DNA from: an uncultured Pseudomonadota bacterium
GTDB taxonomy: Bacteria; Pseudomonadota; Gammaproteobacteria; Burkholderiales; Rhodocyclaceae
NCBI GenBank assembly: GCA_903951825.1
Contig: CAJBDJ010000037.1
Span: 1 to 54,622, forward strand
Reading direction: 5' to 3'
DNA: 54,622 bases
Below the pieces are notes generated by a model. It was not told the DNA's origin and did no database searches. It saw only the letters and a program-made list of their open reading frames with translations. Below are positions 7,949 to 17,470 of this stretch, in pieces (positions within the stretch are counted from its first letter, which is position 1; each line of letters opens with the position of its first letter). Both the position numbers and the translations under genes were made by a program.

Positions 7949-8749
7949 TTGCCCAAAGCTGCCAGCGTCCCGACTCTCGGCACGACCAGATCCCCTGGTT
8001 CAATCCAGGTGATCGAACGGATGATGTCTTTGCTTGATGCGCTGGCGGCATCACCCGAGCCGGCCAGCCTCAAGCAATTGGCAAGCAGTACCGAATTACA
8101 TCCTTCAACGGCTCACCGCATTCTGGCGGCGATGACTAACGCTCGTTTCGTCGAGCGCCAGGAACCGGGCAGCTATCGCCTCGGCATACGCCTCCTTGAA
8201 CTGGGCAGCCTGGTCAAATCACGGATCAATTTTCGCGAAGTTGCGCTGCCTTTCATGCAGGAGCTTCACGAAAAAATTGGTGAGGCCATCAATCTGGCGA
8301 CCCGCCATGATGACGAAATCGTGTACCTGGAGCGCACCTCATCCGGACGTTCACTGGTACGCGTTGTCTATCTTGTGGGTGGCCGTGCGCCCCTGCATTT
8401 GACCTCGCTCGGCAAACTTTTTCTGGCCGCCGAGGGAGCACAAAAGGTTCGCGACTACGCCAAGCGCACCGGCCTGCCCGGCAAAACCCCGCACTCCTTG
8501 ACCACGCTACCCGCTCTCGAAAAGGAGCTGGATAAAGTACGACGTCACGATGTCGCCTTTGATGATGAAGAGGCTGAAATCGGCCTCAAGTGTGTTGCCG
8601 CGCCAATTCGAGATGACGAGGGGCGGGTCGTTGCGGCGCTTTCCGTTTCAGCTCCTTCTGACCGCCACAACCCCGATTGGGCTAGGCAGGTCAAAGCAAC
8701 AGCCGACGCCGTGTCACAGACGCTAGGCTTTATCAAGACAAAAAAATAA
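7949..8749 (+). CDS. IclR-family transcriptional regulator
   Basis: The 266-residue protein has an N-terminal winged helix (near residues 20-80, with LKQLASSTELHPSTAHRIL as the recognition region) and the C-terminal IclR effector-binding domain (YLERTSSGRSLVRVV, then GRAPLHLTSLGKLFLA). I place the start at TTG 7949, which has an AAAGGA site six bases upstream and gives the normal family length; an in-frame start at 7814 would add 45 unrelated residues. The divergent neighbour is the truncated aldehyde dehydrogenase, a possible target. The effector is unknown. The last codons overlap the terminator of convergent pbpG. Confidence 0.92.
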   Translation: MPKAASVPTLGTTRSPGSIQVIERMMSLLDALAASPEPASLKQLASSTELHPSTAHRILAAMTNARFVERQEPGSYRLGIRLLELGSLVKSRINFREVALPFMQELHEKIGEAINLATRHDDEIVYLERTSSGRSLVRVVYLVGGRAPLHLTSLGKLFLAAEGAQKVRDYAKRTGLPGKTPHSLTTLPALEKELDKVRRHDVAFDDEEAEIGLKCVAAPIRDDEGRVVAALSVSAPSDRHNPDWARQVKATADAVSQTLGFIKTKK

Positions 8750-8767
8750 GGCCGCTTGCGCGACCTT
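8741..8767 (-). terminator. Terminator of pbpG
   Basis: On the minus strand, stem AAGGTCGC/GCGGCCTT (8748-8767, one G-T pair, loop GCAA) is followed by ATTTTTTT. It lies 23 bases after the pbpG stop, and its U-tract is encoded in the final lysine codons of the convergent IclR gene. Confidence 0.8.
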
Positions 8768-8790
8768 GGGTGGTTTGCCGGAAACGAATG

Positions 8791-9873
8791 TCAGGTAGGT
8801 TTGCGTTCCGCTGTCAAGCCGGCGCTTTCCATCCAGCGTTTGATTCGGTTGGCATCGCCGACGCGGGTCATTTTACCGGCCGAGTCAAGCAGCACAATGA
8901 CCACGGGCTTGTCGGCGACGCGCGCCTGCATAACCAGGCAACGTCCCGCTTCAGAGATATAACCCGTCTTTGAAAGGCCAATTTCCCAATTATCGCTACG
9001 CACTAAAGCGTTGGTGTTGCCAAAATCACGGATGTGTCCGTTGACTTCCAGCCGCGCTTCGGCAGTCGTTGAAAACTGGCGAATTTCCGGGTAACGGGCG
9101 GCGGCAGTCACCATTTTTGCCAGATCACGGGCGCTGGAGACGTTGTTGCTCGAGAGGCCGGTTGGCTCTTCAAAGCGCGAACTATGCATGCCCAAGGATT
9201 GCGCCTTGCGATTCATTGCTGCGACAAACGCCGGCATACCCCCCGGATAGTGCCGCCCCAAGGTGTGCGCGGCGCGGTTTTCCGACGACATCAGCGCCAG
9301 CAACATCGCCGTCTCGCGCGTCATCGTCGTCCCCACGGGCAAGCGCGAGCGCGTGCCTTTCAGGTTGTCAACATCTTGGTCGCCTACCGCAATCACTTCG
9401 TTGAGGTCGAGTTTGGCATCGAGAACGACCATTGCAGTCATCAACTTGGAAATCGAGGCAATCGGCACCACTTCGTGCGAATTTTTGTCGAGTAAGGGCT
9501 GCCCGGTTACTTGATCAATCACCAGCGCCGACGCCGAATACAGAGCCAGCCGATCAGGGTCGATTTCGTTGAAGGCCACCTTGCGTATCGGCTTGCTGCT
9601 GGCGGCAACGCGAACCGGCTTGTCACCTTTGGCTGCCAGTGAGCGAGAGGGGGTTGCTGATTTGACGGGTGGCGCCGAAGCGATTTTTTTTGATCCCGCC
9701 TTGTTCGCCTGCTTGGGCGCCGATTTACCGGTGGCGTTGCTGATATTTTGCGGCGCGACATTTTTGCTGGCTGCCTTGGGTTCCTGCTTGGCGGTTGCAG
9801 CGACTCCTTGTGACGCCACGCCAGCACCGAACAAGGCGCCAACAACCAAGGCAATTCTGAATTTTTGCTTCAT
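8791..9873 (-). CDS. pbpG: D-alanyl-D-alanine endopeptidase (PBP7 family)
   Basis: This is a periplasmic penicillin-binding protein of the S11 family that cleaves D-Ala-DAP cross-links during peptidoglycan remodelling. The 360-residue product starts with a signal peptide (MKQKF, hydrophobic core, cleavage near residue 24-28). An Ala/Lys-rich linker of about 70 residues comes next. The catalytic domain has S140-x-x-K143 (SISK), S197-E-N199 and K302-T-G304, all intact. The PBP5-type C-terminal membrane anchor is absent, which favours PBP7 over DacA/DacC. The long Ala/Lys/Pro linker may reach across the periplasm. The gene has its own terminator and is transcribed in the same direction as maeB, 103 bases upstream. 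Confidence 0.92.
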   Translation of the reverse strand: MKQKFRIALVVGALFGAGVASQGVAATAKQEPKAASKNVAPQNISNATGKSAPKQANKAGSKKIASAPPVKSATPSRSLAAKGDKPVRVAASSKPIRKVAFNEIDPDRLALYSASALVIDQVTGQPLLDKNSHEVVPIASISKLMTAMVVLDAKLDLNEVIAVGDQDVDNLKGTRSRLPVGTTMTRETAMLLALMSSENRAAHTLGRHYPGGMPAFVAAMNRKAQSLGMHSSRFEEPTGLSSNNVSSARDLAKMVTAAARYPEIRQFSTTAEARLEVNGHIRDFGNTNALVRSDNWEIGLSKTGYISEAGRCLVMQARVADKPVVIVLLDSAGKMTRVGDANRIKRWMESAGLTAERKPT

Positions 9874-9976
9874 TTTCTTACTCCCTGAGGCACCTCCTGA
9901 TTTTAGCCCAGTTTGGCAGATGTATTCAAAAATTCAATCAAAATAGATAGATAGGATTAAAAGTTAAGGTTGCGAA

Positions 9977-12256
9977 TCACTTGGCATTAACGACCGTCAG
10001 TGCGGTCATGTTGACGATACGGCGCACCGTAGCGGTTGGCGTCAGGATATTGACCGGCTTGGCGGTACCCAGCATGATCGGCCCGACTGTCAGATTATCC
10101 CCGGCGGCTACCTTGAGCAGATTGAACGAGATGTTGGCGGCGTCCAGCGTTGGCATGATCAACAAGTTGGCCTGGCCTTTGAGCCGGGAATTGGGAAACG
10201 CCGCCCGACGAATGTCTTCATCAAGCGCCGCATCGCCGTGCATTTCACCCTCGACTTCGAGTGTCGGTGCCCGTTCGTTGAGCAGCGCCAGAACCTGACG
10301 CATCTTCAGTGATGTCGGGGTGTCGGCAGCGCCAAAGGTGGAATGGGAGAGAAGTGCGACCTTCGGCTGCATCCCGAAATTGCGGATTTCTTCGGCCGCC
10401 AGCAGGGTCATGTCGGCCAGTTGTTCTGCGCTCGGATCGTAGTTCACGTAAGTATCGGCAATAAAGACGGTGCGCCCCGGAAGCATCAGCAGATTCATCG
10501 CGTAACAACGATCGTGGCCGGCCTCGGTGCCGATCACTTTCTGGACATAAGCGCGATGTGTTTCGTGACTGCCGAAGGTGCCACAAATGAGGCCGTCGGC
10601 ATACCCCAGGCGAACCATCAACGAACCATACAGCGTTGCCCGACGGCGAATTTCGCGTTTGGCAAACTCGGGGGAAACGCCCTTGCGTTCGGTGAGTTGG
10701 TGGTAAGTCTTCCAGAACTCGTCAAAATGCTGATCGAAGAATTCGCAGTTTTCGGAGTGGATGACTTCAAAATTGTCTCCCGGCCGAATACGCAGTCCGG
10801 CTTCTTCGATCAAGCGGGAAATTTCATTCGGGCGCCCGATCAGGATCGGCCGCGCGATGCCCTCATCACAGACCACCTGCACGGCGCGCAAGACGCGCTC
10901 ATCCTCGCCTTCGGCGAAGACAATCCGCCGCGGCGCCATCTTGGCCTGCGAGAACACCGGCTTCATGATCATGCCGGAGTGATAGACGAATTCGTTCAGT
11001 CCCTGAATGTAGGCATCCCAGTCCTTGATCGGGCGGGTCGCCACCCCCGAGTCCATGCCGGCTTTGGCGACGGCCGGCGCAATCTTGACGATCAGGCGCG
11101 GATCAAAAGGACGCGGAATCAGGTATTCCGGGCCAAAACCGGTGGCTTTCTCGCCATAAGCGGAGGCGACAACCTCCGACTGCTCGGCACGCGCCAGTTC
11201 GGCAATTGCCTTGACCGCAGCCATTTTCATTTCCTCGGTAATCGTCGTCGCGCCGACATCCAGCGCGCCTCGGAAAATGAATGGGAAGCAGAGGACGTTG
11301 TTAACCTGATTCGGGTAGTCCGAGCGACCGGTGCACATGATCGCATCGTCACGAACGCTTTTGACCAGTTCAGGCGTGATTTCAGGCGTTGGATTGGCCA
11401 GCGCCATGATCAACGGATTGGCCGCCATTTTGGCGACCATCTCGGGCTTCATGACGCCACCAGCCGACAGCCCCAGGAAAACGTCAGCGCCGTCGATGAC
11501 TTCTCCCAGAGAACGAGCATCGGTCACTTTGGCATAGCGCGCCTTGATCTCGTCCATGTCGTCAACGCGACCTTCATAAACGACGCCCTTGATGTCGGTT
11601 ACCCAAATGTTGCTTACCGGCGCCCCAAGCATGACCAGCAAATCAAGGCAAGCCAAGGCGGCAGCGCCGGCGCCTGAGGTCACAATTTTCACGCTCGACA
11701 AGTCTTTGCCGATCAAATGCAAGCCATTGAGTACCGCCGCCCCGACGACAATGGCCGTGCCATGTTGATCGTCGTGAAAGACGGGGATTTTCATCCGCTC
11801 ACGCAATTTTTTCTCGATGTAAAAACACTCAGGCGCCTTGATATCTTCTAAGTTGATGCCGCCAAACGTTGGCTCAAGTGAGGCGATGGTGTCGATTAAT
11901 TTGTCGGGGTCACGCTCGTCAATCTCGAGATCGAAAACGTCGATGTTGGCAAATTTCTTGAAGAGCACCCCTTTGCCCTCCATCACCGGCTTGGCCGCCA
12001 TCGGGCCGATGGCTCCCAAACCAAGGACGGCGGTGCCGTTGGTAATAACACCGACGAGATTGGCGCGCGAAGTGAGCGTGCTGACTTCGGCTGGGTCGGC
12101 GACAATTTCTTCACAGGCAAAGGCAACGCCCGGAGAGTAAGCCATCGAAAGGTCGTACTGATTGGTCAGTTGCTTGATTGGCGTGACGGCGATCTTGCCC
12201 GGCTTGGGGTGGCGGTGATAGTACAAAGCGGCTTCGCGTAGCTGTCTGGTATCCAT
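9977..12256 (-). CDS. maeB: NADP-dependent malic enzyme with phosphotransacetylase-like domain
   Basis: The 759-residue protein has the MaeB architecture. Residues 1 to about 430 form malic enzyme (malate to pyruvate, CO2 and NADPH), with [11 protein letters not shown] and the nucleotide-binding [14 protein letters not shown]. Residues from about 430 form a phosphotransacetylase-like domain ([16 protein letters not shown]), thought to be regulatory in this family, responding to acetyl-CoA. It sits divergently from pckG with a 248-base shared control region, so the two enzymes that leave the C4 pool are next to each other. The ATG at 12256 gives the family N-terminus. Confidence 0.96.
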   Translation of the reverse strand: MDTRQLREAALYYHRHPKPGKIAVTPIKQLTNQYDLSMAYSPGVAFACEEIVADPAEVSTLTSRANLVGVITNGTAVLGLGAIGPMAAKPVMEGKGVLFKKFANIDVFDLEIDERDPDKLIDTIASLEPTFGGINLEDIKAPECFYIEKKLRERMKIPVFHDDQHGTAIVVGAAVLNGLHLIGKDLSSVKIVTSGAGAAALACLDLLVMLGAPVSNIWVTDIKGVVYEGRVDDMDEIKARYAKVTDARSLGEVIDGADVFLGLSAGGVMKPEMVAKMAANPLIMALANPTPEITPELVKSVRDDAIMCTGRSDYPNQVNNVLCFPFIFRGALDVGATTITEEMKMAAVKAIAELARAEQSEVVASAYGEKATGFGPEYLIPRPFDPRLIVKIAPAVAKAGMDSGVATRPIKDWDAYIQGLNEFVYHSGMIMKPVFSQAKMAPRRIVFAEGEDERVLRAVQVVCDEGIARPILIGRPNEISRLIEEAGLRIRPGDNFEVIHSENCEFFDQHFDEFWKTYHQLTERKGVSPEFAKREIRRRATLYGSLMVRLGYADGLICGTFGSHETHRAYVQKVIGTEAGHDRCYAMNLLMLPGRTVFIADTYVNYDPSAEQLADMTLLAAEEIRNFGMQPKVALLSHSTFGAADTPTSLKMRQVLALLNERAPTLEVEGEMHGDAALDEDIRRAAFPNSRLKGQANLLIMPTLDAANISFNLLKVAAGDNLTVGPIMLGTAKPVNILTPTATVRRIVNMTALTVVNAK

Positions 12257-12504
12257 GTCTGTCTCTGTTTTGTATAGTGAAATAGCGTTCCGAATGATGG
12301 TCTATGATATCACCCGATGACTTGTGCTGATGCACCGGAAATCACGTAGAAACGTGCTTTCGTCTGGATATTTTCGCGCTGTTGAGAGATAATGCTGAAC
12401 TTCCCAGCCGACGGCTAACGACCGCTCCACGCCTTGGTGGACACTCCCGACGACTGAAGGAAAACCATATATTTCCGCAAGTTACAGAGAGAGAGTGAGC
12501 CGCC
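12257..12504. promoter_or_regulatory. Shared control region between maeB and pckG
   Basis: The 248-base divergent region contains an inverted repeat CACGT-AGAA-ACGTG (12343-12356), a possible operator, and a GATAAT -10-like box (12388-12393) facing pckG with no clear -35. A purine-rich stretch GAGAGAGAGTGAG just before the pckG ATG serves as ribosome binding site. Which regulator acts here cannot be told. Confidence 0.4.
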
Positions 12505-14349
12505 ATGACTGCACCGCTTAACGCACCAGATTATGTCAAACACGAAGGTCTGAAAAAATGGGTCGCTGCCATTGCCGAGCTGACCCAGCCGACGAATATT
12601 CATTGGGCTGATGGATCGCAGGAAGAGTATGACCGCCTGTGTGCCGAGATGGTCAAGGCCGGCACCTTCATCAAACTGAACCAAGCTAAGCGCCCGAATT
12701 CCTTTCTGGCCTTTTCCGATCCGTCCGATGTCGCGCGCGTTGAAGATCGCACCTATATCTGTTCGGCCAAAAAAGAAGATGCCGGCCCGACCAACAACTG
12801 GGAAGAGCCGGCCGTCATGCGTGAGACCCTGAATGGTTTGTTCAAGGGTTGCATGAAAGGCCGCACGATGTACGTCATCCCGTTCTCGATGGGGCCGCTG
12901 GGCTCGCCGATTGCCCACATCGGCTTTGAAATTACCGATTCCGCCTACGTTGTGACCAACATGCGGACGATGACCCGCATGGGCAAAAAGGTTTTTGACG
13001 TACTCGGCAGCGACGGTGAATTTGTACCCTGCATTCACTCGGTTGGCGCCCCGCTCGAACCGGGTCAGCAAGACAGCAAGTGGCCGTGCAACCCGACCGT
13101 CAAGTACATCGTTCATTATCCGGAAACCCGCGAAATCTGGTCTTACGGCTCAGGTTACGGCGGCAATGCCCTGCTCGGCAAAAAGTGTTTCGCGCTGCGT
13201 ATTGCTTCCAACATGGCGCGCGAGCAAGGCTGGCTGGCCGAACACATGCTGATTCTCGGCGTCGAATCTCCCGAGGGCGAAAAGAGCTATGTTGCTGCCG
13301 CCTTTCCCTCGGCCTGCGGTAAAACCAACTTTGCCATGCTGATCCCGCCCAAGGCGCTGGGCGGCTGGAAAATCACCACCATCGGTGACGACATCGCCTG
13401 GATCAAGCCACGCGTCGATGCCGATGGTGTCACCCGCTTCTACGCCATCAACCCGGAAGCCGGCTTCTTCGGCGTTGCCCCGGGCACCTCCGAGAAAACC
13501 AATTACAACGCCCTGGCCACGCTCAAGGAAAACATCATCTTCACCAACGTCGCTCTGACCGACGATGGCGATGTCTGGTGGGAAGGTCTGACCAAGGAAG
13601 CCCCGGCGCACCTGATCGACTGGCAGGGCAACGACTGGACGCCGGAAGACGGCAAGGCCGGCAAGAAAGCCGCCCACGCCAATTCCCGCTTTACAGCACC
13701 GGCCAACCAGTGTCCGTCGGTTGACAGCGCCTGGGAAGACCCCGCCGGCGTGCCAATTTCCGCCTTCATCTTCGGCGGTCGTCGCGCCACCACCGTGCCG
13801 CTGGTCTATCAGGCGTTCAACTGGAACTACGGGGTTTACATGGCGGCCACGCTCGGCTCCGAAACCACCGCTGCCGCCTTCGGCCAGCAGGGTGTTGTCC
13901 GCCGCGATCCGTTCGCGATGTTGCCTTTCTGCGGCTACCACATGGGTGATTACTTCAATCACTGGCTGCGCATGGGCAAGACGGTTGATGCGACACCGAA
14001 GATTTTCTGTGTCAACTGGTTCCGCATGGATGCTGACGGCAATTTCATGTGGCCGGGCTTCGGCGACAACATGCGTGTTTTGAAGTGGATCGTTCAGCGT
14101 TGCAAGGGGACGGTGGCAGCGAAGGAAACCATGCTCGGCTGGATGCCGAAATTCGAAGACATCGACTGGACGGGAATCGACATCAACAAGGCCGATTTCG
14201 AGGCACTCAGCACGATCGACGCCGATGCCTGGAAAGCCGAGCTTGCCGGGCACAAGGAGTGGTTCGACAAAATGGGCGAGAAGATGCCGCGCGAACTCGT
14301 GCTCAAGCGCGAATTGTTCGAGATGGGCATCTTCAAGGATGCTGCCTGA
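12505..14349 (+). CDS. pckG: Phosphoenolpyruvate carboxykinase (GTP)
   Basis: The enzyme converts oxaloacetate and GTP to PEP, CO2 and GDP, the first committed gluconeogenic step, and can run in reverse. The length (614 residues) and the P-loop with its reactive cysteine ([13 protein letters not shown]) identify the GTP class and not the ATP class (about 530 residues). The conserved [16 protein letters not shown] region and the FIFGGRR and FNWNYG motifs are present. A canonical terminator follows 26 bases after the stop. Codon use is strongly biased to C/G third positions, consistent with high expression. Confidence 0.97.
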   Translation: MTAPLNAPDYVKHEGLKKWVAAIAELTQPTNIHWADGSQEEYDRLCAEMVKAGTFIKLNQAKRPNSFLAFSDPSDVARVEDRTYICSAKKEDAGPTNNWEEPAVMRETLNGLFKGCMKGRTMYVIPFSMGPLGSPIAHIGFEITDSAYVVTNMRTMTRMGKKVFDVLGSDGEFVPCIHSVGAPLEPGQQDSKWPCNPTVKYIVHYPETREIWSYGSGYGGNALLGKKCFALRIASNMAREQGWLAEHMLILGVESPEGEKSYVAAAFPSACGKTNFAMLIPPKALGGWKITTIGDDIAWIKPRVDADGVTRFYAINPEAGFFGVAPGTSEKTNYNALATLKENIIFTNVALTDDGDVWWEGLTKEAPAHLIDWQGNDWTPEDGKAGKKAAHANSRFTAPANQCPSVDSAWEDPAGVPISAFIFGGRRATTVPLVYQAFNWNYGVYMAATLGSETTAAAFGQQGVVRRDPFAMLPFCGYHMGDYFNHWLRMGKTVDATPKIFCVNWFRMDADGNFMWPGFGDNMRVLKWIVQRCKGTVAAKETMLGWMPKFEDIDWTGIDINKADFEALSTIDADAWKAELAGHKEWFDKMGEKMPRELVLKRELFEMGIFKDAA

Positions 14350-14375
14350 AACTTCTGCCCGAACCATGATCGACT

Positions 14376-14400
14376 GGCCACCTGCGGGTGGCCTTTTTGT
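14376..14400 (+). terminator. Terminator of pckG
   Basis: A perfect 7-bp stem, GGCCACC (14376-14382) and GGTGGCC (14387-14393), has loop TGCG and is followed by TTTTTGT. It ends 11 bases before the start of the next gene. Confidence 0.9.
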
Positions 14401-14411
14401 TGGAGAAAACC

Positions 14412-15575
14412 GTGTATCGCCCCGCTCGCCGCCTTGCCGATATTCAGCCGTTTCATGTTGTTGAATTGTTCACCCGCGCTCACCAGTTGCAAGCGGAGGG
14501 GCGTGACATCATCCACATGGAGCTGGGCGAACCCGACTTCGGCACCCCGGAGCCGATTCTGAATGCGGCCTTCAATGCCCTGAAAGAAGGCAAAACCCGC
14601 TACACGCAAGCCCTCGGCTTGCCTGAATTACGCACGGCAATCGCTGAATTTTATGGCACAAAATACGGGATCACCGTCGCCGCCTCGCGCATTGTCATTA
14701 CCCATGGCGCCTCAGGCGCCCTCAATCTCGCTTTTGCCTGCCTTGCCGACCCCGGTAGCGAATGGCTGCTGAGCGATCCCGGTTATCCCTGCAACCGGCA
14801 CATCATCCGAACCTACGAAGGACAGGCGGTCGGCATTCCGGTTGATGCTTCCAGCAATTTTCAGCCGACTCCCGAATTGCTCGCCGACTATTGGCGTCCG
14901 CAGACAGCCGGCGTGCTGGTCGCCTCGCCGGCCAATCCGACCGGCACCTTGCTCAGCCGGGAGGACATCGCCGGGCTCGCCGACTTTGTCCGTCAACGCG
15001 ACGGGCATTTTATTGTCGATGAAATTTATCAGGGTCTGACGTATGACGAAGCCGCTACGCATAGCGCTTGCGCAGCGGGAGAGGACATTTGGGTTATCAA
15101 CAGCTTTTCGAAATATTTCCAGATGACTGGCTGGCGCCTGGGCTGGATGGTGGTTCCCGCGAACTATGTTCGCGATATTGAAAAATTGGCGCAGAACCTT
15201 GTGCTGTGCCCGTCAACTCCCGCCCAGCACGCTGCACTTGCCGCCTTTTCGCCGGTGACCATTGCCATTCTCGAGGAGCGCCGTGCTGAGTTTCGTCGGC
15301 GCCGTGATTACCTCGGCAAGGCTCTGAGTAATATGGGATTTCTCATCACCGCGCAGCCTCAAGGGGCTTTTTATCTCTATTGCGACTGTTCGAAGCTGTG
15401 CCGTGACAGTTTCACTTTCGCTTGTGACCTGCTTGAAAAAACCGGTGTCGCTGCCACGCCTGGGCTTGATTTTGGCAGCAACCAGCCGGAAAAGCACATC
15501 CGCTTTGCCTACACCACCGACATCAGCCGTCTCGAGGAAGCTGTTGCCCGGCTAGCCCGCTACCTCGGGCGGTAA
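14412..15575 (+). CDS. Class I/II pyridoxal-phosphate aminotransferase
   Basis: This 387-residue fold-type I aminotransferase resembles AspC/AlaA-type enzymes. ELGEPDFGTPEPI lies near the N-terminus, PANPTGTLLS and the PLP-binding D and Y region (VDEIYQGLTYD) are present, and the Schiff-base lysine is K234 in SFSKYFQMTGWRLGW. The substrate cannot be fixed from sequence. I choose GTG 14412, preceded by GGAG; another in-frame GTG at 14388 sits inside the pckG terminator hairpin and is unlikely. The 3' end overlaps the convergent ampD by 24 bases. Confidence 0.88.
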   Translation: MYRPARRLADIQPFHVVELFTRAHQLQAEGRDIIHMELGEPDFGTPEPILNAAFNALKEGKTRYTQALGLPELRTAIAEFYGTKYGITVAASRIVITHGASGALNLAFACLADPGSEWLLSDPGYPCNRHIIRTYEGQAVGIPVDASSNFQPTPELLADYWRPQTAGVLVASPANPTGTLLSREDIAGLADFVRQRDGHFIVDEIYQGLTYDEAATHSACAAGEDIWVINSFSKYFQMTGWRLGWMVVPANYVRDIEKLAQNLVLCPSTPAQHAALAAFSPVTIAILEERRAEFRRRRDYLGKALSNMGFLITAQPQGAFYLYCDCSKLCRDSFTFACDLLEKTGVAATPGLDFGSNQPEKHIRFAYTTDISRLEEAVARLARYLGR

Positions 15576-16121
15576 ACATAAAGCCGGGTAGCGCCGGCGA
15601 ACGGCTGCCCAGTCAAAGGCCTCCCCGGGATCGCTTTTGCGCCCGGCGGCCACATGACAGTGTCCGGCCACGGCGGTGATCGGATAGCGACGGCGCAGGG
15701 CGTCGATGAGCGGCCACAGCGCCGCATACTGCGATTTGCTGTAGGGCAGATGATCGTTGCCCTGCAATTCGATACCCACCGAAAAATCGTTGCAGTCGTC
15801 GCGCCCGTTCCAGGATGACTTACCGGCGTGCCAGGCGCGCTGGTCGCAGGCGACAAACTGCACCACCCGGCCGCTGCGGCGAATCAAAAAATGCGCCGAA
15901 ACCTGAAGCCCGGCAATGGTTGAAAAATAGGGATGCGCTGCCGGGTCGAGCTGATTGGTGAAAAAGCGCTCGACAGCATCGCCGGAAAAGACATTCGGAG
16001 GCAAGCTGATGTTGTGGATCAGCAGCAGCGACACCTGCGCATCGGCTGGGCGTGATCCTTGATTGGGCGAGCGGAGGTGACGGATACCGGCGAGCCAACC
16101 GTCGGCCAGCCAGGCTTTCAT
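15552..16121 (-). CDS. ampD: 1,6-anhydro-N-acetylmuramyl-L-alanine amidase AmpD
   Basis: This cytoplasmic zinc amidase recycles muropeptides by removing the stem peptide from anhydro-MurNAc, which in many bacteria also controls AmpC induction. The 189 residues match the family. Zinc ligands are visible as H36 (LLIHNIS), H154 (VAGHCH) and D164 (RKSDPG), with the catalytic glutamate at GIELQG (E118). No signal peptide is seen, as expected for AmpD and unlike AmiD. Its ATG overlaps the pilR stop (ATGA), so it is the last gene of the PP0621 protein-pilS-pilR-ampD operon. Confidence 0.95.
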   Translation of the reverse strand: MKAWLADGWLAGIRHLRSPNQGSRPADAQVSLLLIHNISLPPNVFSGDAVERFFTNQLDPAAHPYFSTIAGLQVSAHFLIRRSGRVVQFVACDQRAWHAGKSSWNGRDDCNDFSVGIELQGNDHLPYSKSQYAALWPLIDALRRRYPITAVAGHCHVAAGRKSDPGEAFDWAAVRRRYPALCLPPEVAG

Positions 16122-17470
16122 TCAATTCCCAGTCGTTCGAGGCGATAGCGCATCGAACGAAAGGTAACGCCAAGCAATCGCGCGGCAGCCGTGCGGTTAC
16201 CCTCGGTGCTCTGCAAGGCTTCCAGGATGGCATGACGTTCCAGTCGATTCAGATAATCATCGAGCGTTTCGCTGCCTCGCCCGACGTTCTCGTCGGACAC
16301 GTCTTCGGGGGATAAATGCAGATCATCGGTCTCGATGACATCGTTGGCAGAAAGCGCCGTCGCACGTTCGAGAATGTTTTCAAGTTCACGCACATTGCCG
16401 GGGAACGGGTAAGTTTGAAGTGCTTTCAGCGCTTGAGCCGACAGGCGCGGGGCAGCCTGGCCAAAGAGGCGAAGGCAGATCGACTCAACGAGTGGCGGAA
16501 TATCCTCCGGCCGCTCGCGCAAGGGGGGCATACGCAGTTCGATCACATTCAGGCGGTAATAGAGATCCTGGCGAAAGCTGCCCTTGTCGACACATTCGCG
16601 CAAATTTTTGTGGGTAGCACAAATGATGCGGACGTCGACCGGTTCTTCGGTCGTACTCCCGACCTTGCGCACCCGCTTTTCCTGAATCGCCCGCAACAGC
16701 TTGACCTGCATCGCCAGGGGTAAATCGGCGACCTCGTCGAGAAACAGCGTGCCGCCGCTGGCGGCCTGGAAAAAGCCGTCGCGGTCGCTGTCGGCACCCG
16801 TGAAGGCGCCTTTGCGATAGCCAAAAAACTCGCTTTCCATCAGATTTTCGGGGATTGCGCCACAGTTGACCGGGGTAAACGAACCGCTATTGCGCGCGCT
16901 GCGCGAATGAATCAAACGCGCCGCCAGTTCCTTGCCGCTCCCGGATTCGCCGGAAATATAAATTGGCGCCTGGCTGCGCGCGAGTTTGACGATCATTTCC
17001 CGCACCAGCGTCATCGCCGGCGATTCGCCGGTCAATGTCATCGCTCCATCTGCCGGAGACTTGTCGCTGTCGGGAAGGCGCAGGGCAGAGGACACCAAAG
17101 CACGTAACTGCTCAAGGCCAACCGGCTTCGCCAGGTAATCGAAAGCGCCGGCCTTGAGCGCCGCCACGGCATTTTCAGCGCTGCCATAGGCGGTGATAAC
17201 GGCGACGGGCGTGCGCGGGTAATGTTCGGCAACAAAGCGGACGATATCCAGGCCATTGCCATCGGGGAGTCGCATGTCCGTCAAACACAGCTGAAAATCG
17301 TCTTCAGCGAGCAAGTCTTTAGCCTCGGCAACCGTTCCCGCACAGGCAGCCGCCAGACCCATACGGGAAAGAGTCAAGTCGATCAACTCACGAATGTCGC
17401 GCTCGTCATCAATGACAAGAACCCGGTTCAATTCGCCACGCGGACGCCTCTCGCCACGAGTTACTGGCAT
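16118..17470 (-). CDS. pilR: Sigma-54-dependent response regulator PilR
   Basis: The 450-residue NtrC-type activator has a receiver domain (acidic DDERD pocket at 21-25, phosphorylated D65 in LTDMRLPD), an AAA+ domain and a C-terminal Fis-type HTH (about 410-450). The AAA+ domain carries Walker A GESGSGKE (174-181), the sigma-54 contact loop GAFTGA (221-226) and Walker B TLFLDEVADL (241-250). In other proteobacteria PilR activates the type IV pilin gene pilA. The partner PilS is encoded directly upstream with a 10-base overlap, and ampD downstream overlaps by four bases. pilA is not in the window, so the PilR assignment rests on the PilS architecture next door. Confidence 0.9.
   Translation of the reverse strand: MPVTRGERRPRGELNRVLVIDDERDIRELIDLTLSRMGLAAACAGTVAEAKDLLAEDDFQLCLTDMRLPDGNGLDIVRFVAEHYPRTPVAVITAYGSAENAVAALKAGAFDYLAKPVGLEQLRALVSSALRLPDSDKSPADGAMTLTGESPAMTLVREMIVKLARSQAPIYISGESGSGKELAARLIHSRSARNSGSFTPVNCGAIPENLMESEFFGYRKGAFTGADSDRDGFFQAASGGTLFLDEVADLPLAMQVKLLRAIQEKRVRKVGSTTEEPVDVRIICATHKNLRECVDKGSFRQDLYYRLNVIELRMPPLRERPEDIPPLVESICLRLFGQAAPRLSAQALKALQTYPFPGNVRELENILERATALSANDVIETDDLHLSPEDVSDENVGRGSETLDDYLNRLERHAILEALQSTEGNRTAAARLLGVTFRSMRYRLERLGIE

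Noticed and set aside
10343..11677. Plus-strand 444-codon frame inside maeB
   Set aside because: It is antisense to the phosphotransacetylase and malic enzyme domains, has no family resemblance and no binding site.
13150..14367. Minus-strand 405-codon frame across pckG
   Set aside because: It is a shadow of a highly biased, strongly conserved gene.
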